A stretch of 64,000 bases of DNA from Persicitalea sp964500445 (GCA_964500445.1 CAZCOG010000012.1:1-64000), one strand, 5' to 3'. Positions 52,793-61,413 are shown, numbered from the stretch's first letter. A program made the numbers and translations. The notes: generated from the letters alone by a model not told the origin.

Positions 52793-54253
52793 TCAACAGC
52801 ATTCTTCCCGCAGCATCGGCATACTCATACAGTGAGAGCCGCCCCGAGCGCGGGAGAGCTCTGCCGAGGGCAGCATAATGAAGGTGTCAGTGATCGTGTC
52901 GGGCGACAGGCTCCCGGATTCGAATTCGGCCAGTAGGTCGGCGGCTCTGATCGTGCGGAATCCGGCGGCGCGAAAGGCCTCCAGTGTTTTATCATTACGA
53001 TCGTAGCCGACTACCACACCGTCTTTCAAAGCCAGCAGGTTGCAGGAGTCGGTCCATTGCTCACGCTCGCCAAAGGGAAATTCGTTGTTGCCGGAATAGA
53101 TAAATTTCACTTCCTCTTTGCAGCCCAGATCGTTCTTACTGATGTCGGCCAGCAGATCCTCCAAATTTTCAATCTCAATTGGCTTCTGTTCGAGCCCTTT
53201 ATAGAACTGCATGATCTTCATTTTCTGGCCTAATACCTTAGGGCCGAAGAAATGCAATACATCCTTTTTGCGAGATTCGTCGCCTTGCCGCGCCAGCGAG
53301 CCGAGCAGTACCCACACGTTTTTCTTGACCTGGGTAAAAACCGTATCAATATGCATATAGTCGCGCTTCTTGGGAATCTGCACGATCGTTATGGTGTCCA
53401 CGACATTCCTTTCAAACAAAATTTTCATGGTTTGCTGCGCGGCGTATAGTGTTGTGCGCTCGCTGCATCCAATCAAAAGGTGCCGTGGCGCAACCATCAT
53501 CACATCGCCGCCTTCCAGCGTGGATCGGTTGAAGTCGCTTAGTTGCTCATCTTCCGGAATCAGGAAATGGCGCGCATTGTCGGGAATCTCGATGATCTTG
53601 TCGTGGTAGTCAGCGAAGAGTGGATGATGAAAAAAAATGTACTGCGCCAGCAGTGACTCGCGTGTGCGGGCGGCTTTGGCGGGACGGTTGAGCAGGATAT
53701 GGTCATCGATGACGATGCCAATGTCACGGGTAAAAATCAGGTTAGGCAGCGGAGAAAACAGCATGCGCTCGTCCGACTGTGATCCCGAGATGAATATTCG
53801 GGCCAATTCTCCCGGATCATGCTTTGCCAGTTCAAGTTGGGTGGCGTGGGAACATTTTTCGATCCCACAAATAGACGCGATAAGCTTGGTGCGTACTATT
53901 TCATTTTTTAAAATATCCGTCAGCAGGTTTTGCAGGTCGATCACCTTATCGGAATCGAAATAGCCGGCATTTCCCGGTTTGTAAAAAGCCCGTGTCGGGT
54001 CAGCGTCGATCTCTGCAATTTTCCCTTTCACTTTTTCAGGATCGAGAAAATACAACAGTAGTTTGATGTAGTAGTCATATTCCTCGCGCCGCATGGTGTC
54101 TAGATGCACAATGTCCTCAAAAAGCCAGTCCTGGGCTTTGGAAGGGACTACTTTACCCAGCCCCCGGTCGGGGCTATGAATCAATAACCGTCGTAATCGT
54201 CCCACTTCGGACGTCACTTTTATTTTTTCAGAATTGGCTTTGTTGATTTCCAT
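52793..54253 (-). CDS. Arginine deiminase-family protein
   Basis: 486 residues from the ATG at 54253 (Met7 of a longer frame). Pentein fold enzyme: it starts EVGRLRRLLIHSPDRGLG, has LIFTRDIGIV, FNRSTLEGGDVMMVAPRHLLIG (in part), HIDTVFTQV and the catalytic Cys475 in GGSHCMSMPM. It should deiminate arginine to citrulline and ammonia. It is some 70-80 residues longer than classical ArcA (about 410), with extra segments around residues 60-150. The next gene on the strand is ctlX, so the pair forms an arginine/citrulline unit. Confidence 0.83.
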   Translation of the reverse strand: MEINKANSEKIKVTSEVGRLRRLLIHSPDRGLGKVVPSKAQDWLFEDIVHLDTMRREEYDYYIKLLLYFLDPEKVKGKIAEIDADPTRAFYKPGNAGYFDSDKVIDLQNLLTDILKNEIVRTKLIASICGIEKCSHATQLELAKHDPGELARIFISGSQSDERMLFSPLPNLIFTRDIGIVIDDHILLNRPAKAARTRESLLAQYIFFHHPLFADYHDKIIEIPDNARHFLIPEDEQLSDFNRSTLEGGDVMMVAPRHLLIGCSERTTLYAAQQTMKILFERNVVDTITIVQIPKKRDYMHIDTVFTQVKKNVWVLLGSLARQGDESRKKDVLHFFGPKVLGQKMKIMQFYKGLEQKPIEIENLEDLLADISKNDLGCKEEVKFIYSGNNEFPFGEREQWTDSCNLLALKDGVVVGYDRNDKTLEAFRAAGFRTIRAADLLAEFESGSLSPDTITDTFIMLPSAELSRARGGSHCMSMPMLREECC

Positions 54254-54501
54254 AGAATTAATACATCCCAAAATTTGCTTTTTGCAAAGTACGAGGGATT
54301 ATTTTTTAATAAAAACTCGGTTAAATCCAACCGATGCAGATGCTTCCCAAGAAAGCCGTCATATAGGGAACATCCCGCCAGTCTTAAGGGTTATAATGAC
54401 TGCCGGAGTTGTTTAGAAACGTTCTAATTGTAGTTTCTTTTCCCGCCCCCGGCTGCGTACCTTTGCATTTACGCACAAAATTTTGACACGAAAACCCCAT
54501 T
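54254..54501. other. Divergent spacer arginine deiminase / sufC
   Basis: 248 bases between diverging genes, containing the sufC -7 box listed separately. A minus-strand GTACTTTG at about 54285-54292 resembles but does not match a -7 box for the deiminase. No sufB or fragment of it is present here. Confidence 0.5.
54458..54465 (+). promoter_or_regulatory. Putative -7 box for sufC
   Basis: TACCTTTG is an exact match to TAnnTTTG, followed by C, and lies 36 bases before the sufC ATG. The nearest TTG (54428-54430) is 27 bases away, longer than usual, so the -33 element is uncertain. Confidence 0.5.
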
Positions 54502-55260
54502 ATGCTTAAAATTAAAGACTTGCAAGCCTCTATCGAAGGCAAAGAAATATTAAGAGGCATCAATTTGGAAGTAAATCCAGGCGAAGTTCACGCCATTATG
54601 GGTCCCAACGGTTCAGGGAAGAGTACTTTGGCGTCTGTATTGGCGGGCCGCGAAGAATATGAAATCTCCGGCGGTAGCGTGGACTTCGACGGTAAAGATC
54701 TGCTCGACCTCGCTCCCGAGGAGCGTGCGGCGGAGGGCATTTTTCTTGCTTTCCAGTATCCCGTGGAAATACCCGGTGTCACTACCATTAATTTTCTGAA
54801 AACTGCCGTCAATGAGATGCGCAAGTACCGGGGCGAAGATCCGCTGGACGCCGCTCAGTTTCTGCGCATGGTGCGCGAGAAGGCCAAACTCGTAAAAATG
54901 AACGACTCACTGCTGAAGCGTTCGCTGAACGAAGGCTTCTCGGGCGGTGAGAAAAAACGCAACGAGATTTTCCAAATGGCCGTTTTGGAACCCAAACTGG
55001 CGATTTTGGACGAAACTGATTCCGGGCTGGATATCGACGCTCTGCGTATCGTAGCGGAGGGAGTCAATACACTACGCTCGCCCGAAAAAGCCACAATTGT
55101 CGTGACCCACTACCAGCGACTACTCGACTATATCGTTCCCGACTTTGTGCATGTACTTTACAAAGGGCGCATCGTGAAGTCAGGTACTAAGGAATTGGCT
55201 TTGGAGCTGGAAGAAAAAGGCTACGACTGGATTAAGGCAGAGGTAGAAGCGGTAGCTTAA
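54502..55260 (+). CDS. sufC: Fe-S assembly ATPase SufC
   Basis: 252 residues, cytoplasmic ABC-type ATPase of the SufBCD scaffold. Walker A is GPNGSGKST (34-42), the Q-loop region FLAFQYPVEIPGV, the signature LNEGFSGGEKKRNE and Walker B LAILDETDSGLDID. It powers Fe-S cluster building on SufB/SufD. Full length. It leads a sufC-sufD-sufS-sufE run on the plus strand, but no sufB precedes it; the upstream gene is an arginine deiminase on the other strand. Confidence 0.97.
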   Translation: MLKIKDLQASIEGKEILRGINLEVNPGEVHAIMGPNGSGKSTLASVLAGREEYEISGGSVDFDGKDLLDLAPEERAAEGIFLAFQYPVEIPGVTTINFLKTAVNEMRKYRGEDPLDAAQFLRMVREKAKLVKMNDSLLKRSLNEGFSGGEKKRNEIFQMAVLEPKLAILDETDSGLDIDALRIVAEGVNTLRSPEKATIVVTHYQRLLDYIVPDFVHVLYKGRIVKSGTKELALELEEKGYDWIKAEVEAVA

Positions 55261-55271
55261 TTTGGAATTGG

Positions 55272-55332
55272 GAGAATCAGTGAATGTTGGAATATCAGAT
55301 AAGTCTGACGAAAGTACCATTCACTGATTCTC
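55272..55332. repeat. Long inverted repeat between sufC and sufD
   Basis: 15-base perfect arms GAGAATCAGTGAATG (55272-55286) and CATTCACTGATTCTC (55318-55332) around a 31-base loop. No T-run follows. It fills most of the 97-base sufC-sufD spacer. Confidence 0.7.
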
Positions 55333-55357
55333 TAATCCACTAATTCATAATTGATAT

Positions 55358-56659
55358 ATGGTAGATTTAAAAGAGAAGTTAGTCGATGATTTTCGTAGAC
55401 GGGAGGCGGCGATGAACGGGGAAGCACAATCGCCGTTGCATCAGACGCGGCAGAAAGCCCTGGCCCGATTTGAGGAACTGGGATTTCCCACGCCTAAAAA
55501 TGAAGAATGGAAGTACAGTAATGTACGCAATCTGACGAATCAGAATTTTGATTTTGGGGGAAACCACGCGGTAACAGCGGCGGAAATTGAGGAAGTTAAG
55601 GTTCCGAATCTCAGTGGTAACGTCCTGTATTTCATCAATGGCCGATATGAAGCCGGGCTATCCACTATTGTTTCGCCCGCTTCGCAGGTTTCTATTCAGC
55701 CCTTGCGGGAGGCTTTGGCCGCTCGTCCTGAGTTAGTAAGTACCTACTTCGGGATGTTAGCGAATACGAAAGATGAAGCTTTTACCGCCCTTAATGCTGC
55801 TTTTGCGGGCGATGGCGTTTTTATCCACGTGCCGAAGGGCAAAGTTGTGGAGGAACCCATCGTGCTGTACTTTATAAATGACGCCCGTTCTGGTAATGTG
55901 GGAGCCCAACCACGCAATCTGTTTGTAATCGAGCAAAATGCGCAGGTACAACTGACCGAGACCTTCCTAACGCTGGGCGAGTCATCGGCATTCACCAATA
56001 CGGTTACCGAAATTCACGTTGCCCAGGATGCGCATGTGCAGTACTACAAAGTACAAAACGACAGCGACGCGACCTACCACGTCGGTACCACGGAAGTACG
56101 GATGGCGGATAACTCACACTTTTACGCCGCCACGGTTTCTCTGAATGGCGGATTTATCCGAAACAATCTCAATATCGCTCTTGACGGGGAGCACTGCGAC
56201 GCCCACATGTATGGACTGTACTTTCCTGATGGCAAGCAGCATATCGACAATCACACCATTGCCGACCACCGAAAGCCCAATTCGGAAAGTAATGAGCTAT
56301 ACAAGGGCGTGTTGCGAGGACAATCGACGGGTGTATTCAACGGCAAGATTTTCGTCCGTGAAGACGCGCAGAAGACCAATGCTTTCCAGTCGTGCAAGAA
56401 CGTGGTACTATCGCCGCAAGCGACCATGAACACGAAGCCGCAGCTGGAAATATGGGCCGATGATGTCAAATGTTCGCACGGTACCACCACCGGACAGTTG
56501 GACGATGAAGCGCTTTTCTACCTGCGCTCGCGCGGAATCAGCAAGACCGAGGCGATGAGTTTGCTCATGTTCGCTTTTTGTGAAGACGTCATTACGCAGA
56601 TTAAGATTGAGCCAATCCGGACTTATCTGGAAGAAATAATTACTAAAAAACTGGCGTAA
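55358..56659 (+). CDS. sufD: Fe-S assembly scaffold SufD
   Basis: 433 residues. SufD pairs with SufB and SufC. GFPTPKNEEWKYSNVRNL near the start, the beta-helix core with DAHMYGLYFPDGKQHIDNHT and KTNAFQSCKNVVLSPQATM, and the C-terminal CSHGTTTGQLDDEALFYLRSRG match the family. Length is normal. sufS follows 76 bases later. Confidence 0.95.
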   Translation: MVDLKEKLVDDFRRREAAMNGEAQSPLHQTRQKALARFEELGFPTPKNEEWKYSNVRNLTNQNFDFGGNHAVTAAEIEEVKVPNLSGNVLYFINGRYEAGLSTIVSPASQVSIQPLREALAARPELVSTYFGMLANTKDEAFTALNAAFAGDGVFIHVPKGKVVEEPIVLYFINDARSGNVGAQPRNLFVIEQNAQVQLTETFLTLGESSAFTNTVTEIHVAQDAHVQYYKVQNDSDATYHVGTTEVRMADNSHFYAATVSLNGGFIRNNLNIALDGEHCDAHMYGLYFPDGKQHIDNHTIADHRKPNSESNELYKGVLRGQSTGVFNGKIFVREDAQKTNAFQSCKNVVLSPQATMNTKPQLEIWADDVKCSHGTTTGQLDDEALFYLRSRGISKTEAMSLLMFAFCEDVITQIKIEPIRTYLEEIITKKLA

Positions 56660-56735
56660 TCTTTTTGGGAAATAAGTGCAGGATAATCTGTACCCAAAAA
56701 CAACCACCAGTAATTTAGTACCAATCACCGAGAAT

Positions 56736-57980
56736 ATGATACCAGACACATACACCATACCGCAGCTGGACATAAACCAAATCAGGTCGGATTTCCCGAT
56801 TTTGGATCAGATCGTAAACGGTAAGCCGCTGGTATACTTCGACAATGCCGCCACGAATCAGAAACCACGCCAGGTGATTGATGCACTGACGGGATATTAC
56901 GAGCATACCAATGCCAATATTCACCGGGGCATCCATCATCTGGCTGAGAAGGCCACGGCAGAATTTGAGGCATCGCGCCGCCGAATTCAGAATTTCATCA
57001 ATGCCCGGTTGCCGGAGGAGGTCATTTTTACTTACGGTACTACAGATAGCATTAATCTGGTAGCTCAGACCTACGGACGTACGTTTCTGAAAGAGGGTGA
57101 TGAGATTATCATCAGCACGCTGGAGCATCACTCCAATATTGTCCCCTGGCAGATGCTTTGTGAGGAGAAAGGTTGCGTCCTGCGTATCATTCCCATCAAC
57201 GACGCGGGGGAACTACTCATGGACGAGTACGAAAATATGCTCTCGGAAAAGACGAAATTCGTCTCTGTCGTGCATGTTTCCAATGCCTTGGGCACAATCA
57301 ATCCCGTAGCCGAAATTGTAAGAAAAGCCCACGCCGTGGGCGCGAAAGTACTTATCGACGGAGCGCAGGCGACGTCGCACATCAATATCGACGTGCAGGC
57401 GCTGGACTGCGATTTCTACGCTTTTTCGCTGCACAAGCTTTACGGACCGACGGGCATGGGTGTATTGTACGGCAAAGAAGCAATTCTGAATGCCATGCCG
57501 CCCTATCGCGGGGGCGGAGAGATGATCAAAGAGGTCACATTCGAGAAAACTACCTACAACGAACTACCCTACAAGTTCGAAGCCGGCACACCCAACATCG
57601 CCGATGTAGTTGCTGCCAAAACGGCCATCAACTACGTAGAAAACCTGGGCAAAGAAGCCATCGCTGATTATGAACATCACCTGCTAGCCTATGCTACCGA
57701 GGCGCTATCTGGCATCGAGGGACTAAAAATAGTAGGAACTGCCAAAGAAAAAGTGAGTGTCATTTCATTTCTCATGGATGGTATCCACCACCAGGATATC
57801 GGCGTCCTGCTTGACCAGCAGGGTATCGCCATTCGTACGGGCCACCATTGTACGCAACCCCTGATGCAGCGCTTTGGCATACCCGGAACCTCCCGCGCCT
57901 CATTCGCTGTTTACAACACGACCGAAGAAATCGACCGGCTGGTGACGGGACTATTAAAGGTTAAAAAGATGCTAGGATAA
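56736..57980 (+). CDS. sufS: Cysteine desulfurase SufS
   Basis: 414 residues from the ATG at 56736 (an ATG at 56676 adds 20, beyond the usual start). PLP enzyme that takes sulfur from cysteine for the Suf pathway. FPILDQIVNGKPLVYFDNAAT is the family opening, PLP-Lys234 is in SLHKLYGPTGMG, and the persulfide Cys372 is in RTGHHCTQPLMQRFG. Length matches the group II desulfurases (about 406). It nearly abuts sufE, its activating partner. Confidence 0.95.
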   Translation: MIPDTYTIPQLDINQIRSDFPILDQIVNGKPLVYFDNAATNQKPRQVIDALTGYYEHTNANIHRGIHHLAEKATAEFEASRRRIQNFINARLPEEVIFTYGTTDSINLVAQTYGRTFLKEGDEIIISTLEHHSNIVPWQMLCEEKGCVLRIIPINDAGELLMDEYENMLSEKTKFVSVVHVSNALGTINPVAEIVRKAHAVGAKVLIDGAQATSHINIDVQALDCDFYAFSLHKLYGPTGMGVLYGKEAILNAMPPYRGGGEMIKEVTFEKTTYNELPYKFEAGTPNIADVVAAKTAINYVENLGKEAIADYEHHLLAYATEALSGIEGLKIVGTAKEKVSVISFLMDGIHHQDIGVLLDQQGIAIRTGHHCTQPLMQRFGIPGTSRASFAVYNTTEEIDRLVTGLLKVKKMLG

Positions 57981-57981
57981 A

Positions 57982-58404
57982 ATGACAATCAACGAAACAC
58001 AAGACGAACTCATTGAAGACTTTGCTCTTTTTGACGATTGGGAGAGTAAGTACGAATATATCATAGACATGGGCAAGCAGTTGCCACCTTTGCCCGAAGA
58101 ATATAAGACGGAAGAAAACATCATAAAAGGTTGCCAGTCGCGGGTGTGGTTGCACGCCGAAACCGACGGTGAGCACGTAAAATTCGAGGCCGATAGTGAT
58201 GCCATTATCGTCAAAGGTCTGGTGAGCATGTTGGTTAAAGTTTTGTCCGGCCATACCGCCGAGCAAATCGCCCAGGCTGATCTTTATTTCATGGAAAAAA
58301 TCGGTCTGCACCAGCATCTGGCCCAAACCCGTTCCAACGGCCTGGCCAGTATGGTGAAGCAAATGAAGACTTATGGATTGGCTTATCAAAGCTTAAATAG
58401 CTAA
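57982..58404 (+). CDS. sufE: Cysteine desulfuration protein SufE
   Basis: 140 residues. The sulfur-accepting Cys is Cys51 in IIKGCQSRVWL, at the same place as in E. coli SufE. It takes the persulfide from SufS and passes it to the scaffold. The start is 1 base after the sufS stop, so translation is probably coupled. Confidence 0.95.
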   Translation: MTINETQDELIEDFALFDDWESKYEYIIDMGKQLPPLPEEYKTEENIIKGCQSRVWLHAETDGEHVKFEADSDAIIVKGLVSMLVKVLSGHTAEQIAQADLYFMEKIGLHQHLAQTRSNGLASMVKQMKTYGLAYQSLNS

Positions 58405-58470
58405 CGGCTGTCAGCCGCCACGGGGCGCCCCGATCGGCTCTCAATTATTATTTACAAGAATTACCCTGTC
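58405..58470. repeat. GC-rich palindromic spacer after sufE
   Basis: A perfect 12-base palindrome CGGGGCGCCCCG lies at 58421-58432, with GGCTG...CAGCC just before it. It has no T-run and may be a small dispersed palindrome. Confidence 0.45.
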
Positions 58471-58797
58471 ATGGAAACTACCACCCTAACCGAAGCAGAA
58501 CTTAGAGAAGAAATCGTAAAGGCGATCAAGCGCGTGTACGACCCGGAGATTCCGGTAGATGTCTACGAGTTAGGCTTGATCTATGACCTTAAAATATTTC
58601 CGGTAAACAACGTATACGTTTCCATGACTTTGACCTCGCCTTCCTGCCCTTCGGCAGGTACTTTACCGGGGGAAGTCGAGCAGCGTATCCGGGAAGTGGA
58701 AGGAGTCAACGATGTGAGTCTGGAACTCACCTTCGATCCGCCCTATACGACCGAAATGATGTCCGAAGAGGCAAAGCTGGAATTAGGATTTATGTAA
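58471..58797 (+). CDS. DUF59/MIP18-family Fe-S assembly protein (SufT-like)
   Basis: 108 residues. EEIVKAIKRVYDPEIPVDVYELGLIYDLKI has the family DPEIPVxVYDLGLIY motif (in pieces), followed by MTLTSPSCPSAGTLPGEVE with the conserved Cys. Such proteins help load Fe-S clusters on targets. Position behind sufE fits; spacing is 66 bases with a palindrome between. Confidence 0.92.
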   Translation: METTTLTEAELREEIVKAIKRVYDPEIPVDVYELGLIYDLKIFPVNNVYVSMTLTSPSCPSAGTLPGEVEQRIREVEGVNDVSLELTFDPPYTTEMMSEEAKLELGFM

Positions 58798-58886
58798 GTA
58801 AAAAAGCGTCAAGAGCAAACTTCTCTAGCCAGATTAGTCAACCAAATTTTAACGATTACACAAATAAACAATTAAACATAAAAGTT

Positions 58887-59315
58887 ATGTATCCTCCACA
58901 TTTAGTTGCCCCTATGAAAGCCGATCTTACGAGTGTTGGTTTTCAGGAGCTTTTGACCGCTGAGGCGGTAGATAATTTCATGACCAACGCCGAAGGCGTC
59001 ACGCTGGTGATGATCAACTCGGTCTGCGGTTGCGCGGCAGGTGCTGCCCGTCCGGGCGTAAAAGCTGCCCTGGCCAAGAGCGAAATCAAGCCTGACAATC
59101 TGGTGACGGTATTTGCCGGTGTTGATACTGACGCCGTTAATAAAATGCGCGAATACACGCTTCCCTACCCTCCCTCGTCACCTGCCATCGCCATGTTCCG
59201 CGACGACGAGCTGATTCATTTTATCGAGCGCCACCACATCGAAGGACGCTCCGCCGAAATGATCGCCCAGCACCTGGTAATGGCATTTGAAGAGTTTTGC
59301 GGCGAGAAAGCTTAA
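58887..59315 (+). CDS. BrxA/BrxB-type bacilliredoxin
   Basis: 142 residues, thioredoxin-like. The active site is NSVCGCAAGAARPG with the CGC motif of the YphP/YqiW family that removes low-molecular-weight thiols from proteins. LVTVFAGVDTDAVNKMREYT and YPPSSPAIAMFRDDELIHF are also typical. It ends the Suf-associated run and is followed by a tandem repeat and the gap. Confidence 0.92.
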   Translation: MYPPHLVAPMKADLTSVGFQELLTAEAVDNFMTNAEGVTLVMINSVCGCAAGAARPGVKAALAKSEIKPDNLVTVFAGVDTDAVNKMREYTLPYPPSSPAIAMFRDDELIHFIERHHIEGRSAEMIAQHLVMAFEEFCGEKA

Positions 59316-59377
59316 TTAGTTCTTAGTTCTTAGTTCTTAGTTCTTAGTTCTTAGTTCTTAGTTCTTAGTTCTTAGTT
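59316..59377. repeat. Tandem (TTAGTTC)n repeat at gap edge
   Basis: About eight copies of the 7-base unit TTAGTTC in a row run directly into the N gap. Such a repeat plausibly broke the assembly. The full copy number is unknown. Confidence 0.9.
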
Positions 59378-59477
59378 NNNNNNNNNNNNNNNNNNNNNNN
59401 NNNNNNNNNNNNNNNNNNNNNNNNNNNNNNNNNNNNNNNNNNNNNNNNNNNNNNNNNNNNNNNNNNNNNNNNNNNNN
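59378..59477. other. Assembly gap, 100 N
   Basis: Exactly 100 N, the usual placeholder for an unknown-size scaffold gap. Any gene between the bacilliredoxin and the vWA gene would be lost here. Confidence 0.97.
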
Positions 59478-59633
59478 CTGTGAAAAATCAAAGTTGAGGC
59501 GGCCCTACTGGTCACCTTTGCTTTTTTAAAAACTAAAAGCTAGTCTTCTGCGTTAAAAAACAAAACATCCACCACCATTATTATCTCATTCTCCCATTCA
59601 CTCCGCTTCGGCGGACCGATCCAAAATTAAAAA
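59478..59633. other. Spacer right of the gap
   Basis: 156 bases with no recognisable gene or promoter box. A short TCCGCTTCGGCGGA hairpin lies near 59601-59614. Confidence 0.35.
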
Positions 59634-60737
59634 ATGCAGGGCCATCATTTCTCCAAATTCATTCCCGAAGAGCAGGGGCCAAACAGTAAGTTTGACCAGT
59701 TGCTTAATATTTTTCAGCAATTGCTATTGATGACCTCCGGCAATGTTTCGGAAGCCATGCAGTGGCTCAGCGAGTTGGATCGGCGTTACGGCCTCACCAA
59801 TGACAAATACGGTATTGGCGACTTCTATGAAGACCTGAAAAAGAAGGGCTACATCACCGAAAAAGAAGGGGAAGGACAGGTAGTGATGACGCCCAAAGGT
59901 GAGCAAAGTATTCGGAAGAGCGCGTTGGATGAAATCTTTGGCAAACTGAAACGCTCCAAGTCTGGTGGAAACCACCATACCCCCTACTCAGGAACCGGCG
60001 ACGAGCTGAGCAGTGATGTGCGATCCTATCAGTTTGGTGATTCGCTTGAGCAGATTTCCATGACTGAGTCCATCAAAAATGCCCAGGTCAACCACGGGAT
60101 TGGCGATTTTACACTCATGGAGCAGGATCTGGAAGTAATCGAAAAAGAGCAGAAAACCACGACTTCGACCGTCATGATGATCGACATCAGCCATTCCATG
60201 ATTCTTTACGGTGAAGACCGCATCACACCCGCCAAGAAGGTGGCGCTCGCGATGGCTGAACTGATCAAAACCAAGTACCCCAAAGATTCGCTGGACATTA
60301 TTGTTTTTGGTAACGATGCCTGGCAGATACAAATTAAGGATTTACCTTATTTGGAAGTTGGCCCTTACCATACCAACACCGTAGCGGGGCTGGAACTAGC
60401 CATGGACTTGTTGCGTCGTCGCAAAACGCGTAACAAACAAATTTTCATGATAACAGACGGTAAGCCCACCTGCCTCAAAGAAGGAATCAAGTACTATAAA
60501 AACAGTTTTGGTCTGGATCGAAAAATCGTGAGCAAGACTCTCACGCTGGCTGCCCAATGCCGCCGGCTGGACATACCTGTCACAACCTTCATGATTGCTT
60601 CTGACCCCTATCTGAAGCAATTCGTTCAGAATTTCACCCAAGTAAATAATGGCCGTGCTTATTACAGCAACCTGGATGGCCTGGGTAGTTTTGTCCTGGA
60701 AGATTTTCAGCGCAATCGGCGAAAGAATATTAAGTAG
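59634..60737 (+). CDS. von Willebrand factor A domain protein
   Basis: 367 residues. After about 170 helical residues the vWA domain starts with MMIDISHSM, whose Asp184-x-Ser186-x-Ser188 is the MIDAS metal site; ITDGKPT gives the later Asp. Proteins with this layout often lie beside a MoxR/magnesium chelatase-like AAA+ gene, which is not visible here but could be in the gap or elsewhere. No signal peptide, so cytoplasmic. Its start is the first ATG after the gap flank. Confidence 0.83.
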   Translation: MQGHHFSKFIPEEQGPNSKFDQLLNIFQQLLLMTSGNVSEAMQWLSELDRRYGLTNDKYGIGDFYEDLKKKGYITEKEGEGQVVMTPKGEQSIRKSALDEIFGKLKRSKSGGNHHTPYSGTGDELSSDVRSYQFGDSLEQISMTESIKNAQVNHGIGDFTLMEQDLEVIEKEQKTTTSTVMMIDISHSMILYGEDRITPAKKVALAMAELIKTKYPKDSLDIIVFGNDAWQIQIKDLPYLEVGPYHTNTVAGLELAMDLLRRRKTRNKQIFMITDGKPTCLKEGIKYYKNSFGLDRKIVSKTLTLAAQCRRLDIPVTTFMIASDPYLKQFVQNFTQVNNGRAYYSNLDGLGSFVLEDFQRNRRKNIK

Positions 60738-60759
60738 CTGTCAGCGGTTGGCTAAATAG

Positions 60760-60802
60760 AAAAGCCAGATTTTGCATGATGCAAAATCTGGCTTTTTATA
60801 AA
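60760..60802 (+). terminator. Intrinsic terminator after the vWA gene
   Basis: Arms AAAAGCCAGATTTTGC (60760-60775) and GCAAAATCTGGCTTTT (60781-60796) with a 5-base loop, then a further T and A-rich stretch. It lies 23 bases after the vWA stop and may serve both this gene and the convergent Kbp-like gene. Confidence 0.88.
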
Positions 60803-60832
60803 AACGGCCGATTGTCAGTAGTAGACAGCTCT

Positions 60833-61291
60833 TTACTCTTTTGGAATGCGAAGTACCTGACCTGGGTAGATTTTGTCAGGATCAGATAACATTGGTTTGT
60901 TAGCTTCAAAAATCTGCGGGTACTTTTTCATGTCGCCGTACACTTCCTTGGCAATTTTAGAAAGCGAGTCGCCACTCTTCACAGTATAGTAAGTTGCTTC
61001 GGGGGCAGATTCGGCAACCTTCATGTTGTTGTCCACTTCCGACACGCCTTCCACGTTACCTACGGCCAACGCGATACGCTCGGCATCGGCCTGTTTTTCT
61101 ACTTCTCCTTCCAGAGTTACTTTGTCACCGGAAGTTTTGACCTGAATAGTTTTATAGGTTAATCCCAAAGCTTTCACGTGCGCCAGTAACGCGCTTGCGC
61201 GGAGGGGTTCGGCTTCGGCAGCGGGAGCAGCAGCATCTTCTTTCTTGAAGACTTTTTCTCCCACTCCTTTTAAAAATGACATTAATCCCAT
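60833..61291 (-). CDS. BON-LysM protein, Kbp (YgaU)-like
   Basis: 152 residues from the ATG at 61291; an ATG at 61339 adds 16 non-family residues. GLMSFLKGVGEKVFKKED resembles the start of the potassium-binding protein Kbp. A BON domain (about 35-95: KTIQVKTSGDKVTLEGEVE) is followed by LysM (YTVKSGDSLSKIAKEVYGD, then IFEANKPMLSDPDKIYPGQ). No signal peptide; in the family the protein is cytoplasmic and binds K+. Stress role likely. Confidence 0.88.
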   Translation of the reverse strand: MGLMSFLKGVGEKVFKKEDAAAPAAEAEPLRASALLAHVKALGLTYKTIQVKTSGDKVTLEGEVEKQADAERIALAVGNVEGVSEVDNNMKVAESAPEATYYTVKSGDSLSKIAKEVYGDMKKYPQIFEANKPMLSDPDKIYPGQVLRIPKE

Positions 61292-61413
61292 GTTTTTATT
61301 TTGGTTAGATAAATGGATGTAAAAATGCGAATAGCCCAAATCTATAATTTTTGGCTAATCCGACAAGCTTTATACGCAAAATAATTGTGCCCGTCACACT
61401 ACTTTGCGTATAA

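Noticed and set aside
54285..54292. Minus-strand GTACTTTG as the arginine deiminase promoter
   Set aside because: One base short of TAnnTTTG and no -33 at a proper distance; it also overlaps the window-wide GTACTT word, which makes chance matches likely.
59316..59377. CRISPR-like array at the gap edge
   Set aside because: The unit is only 7 bases with no spacers between copies; a simple tandem repeat.
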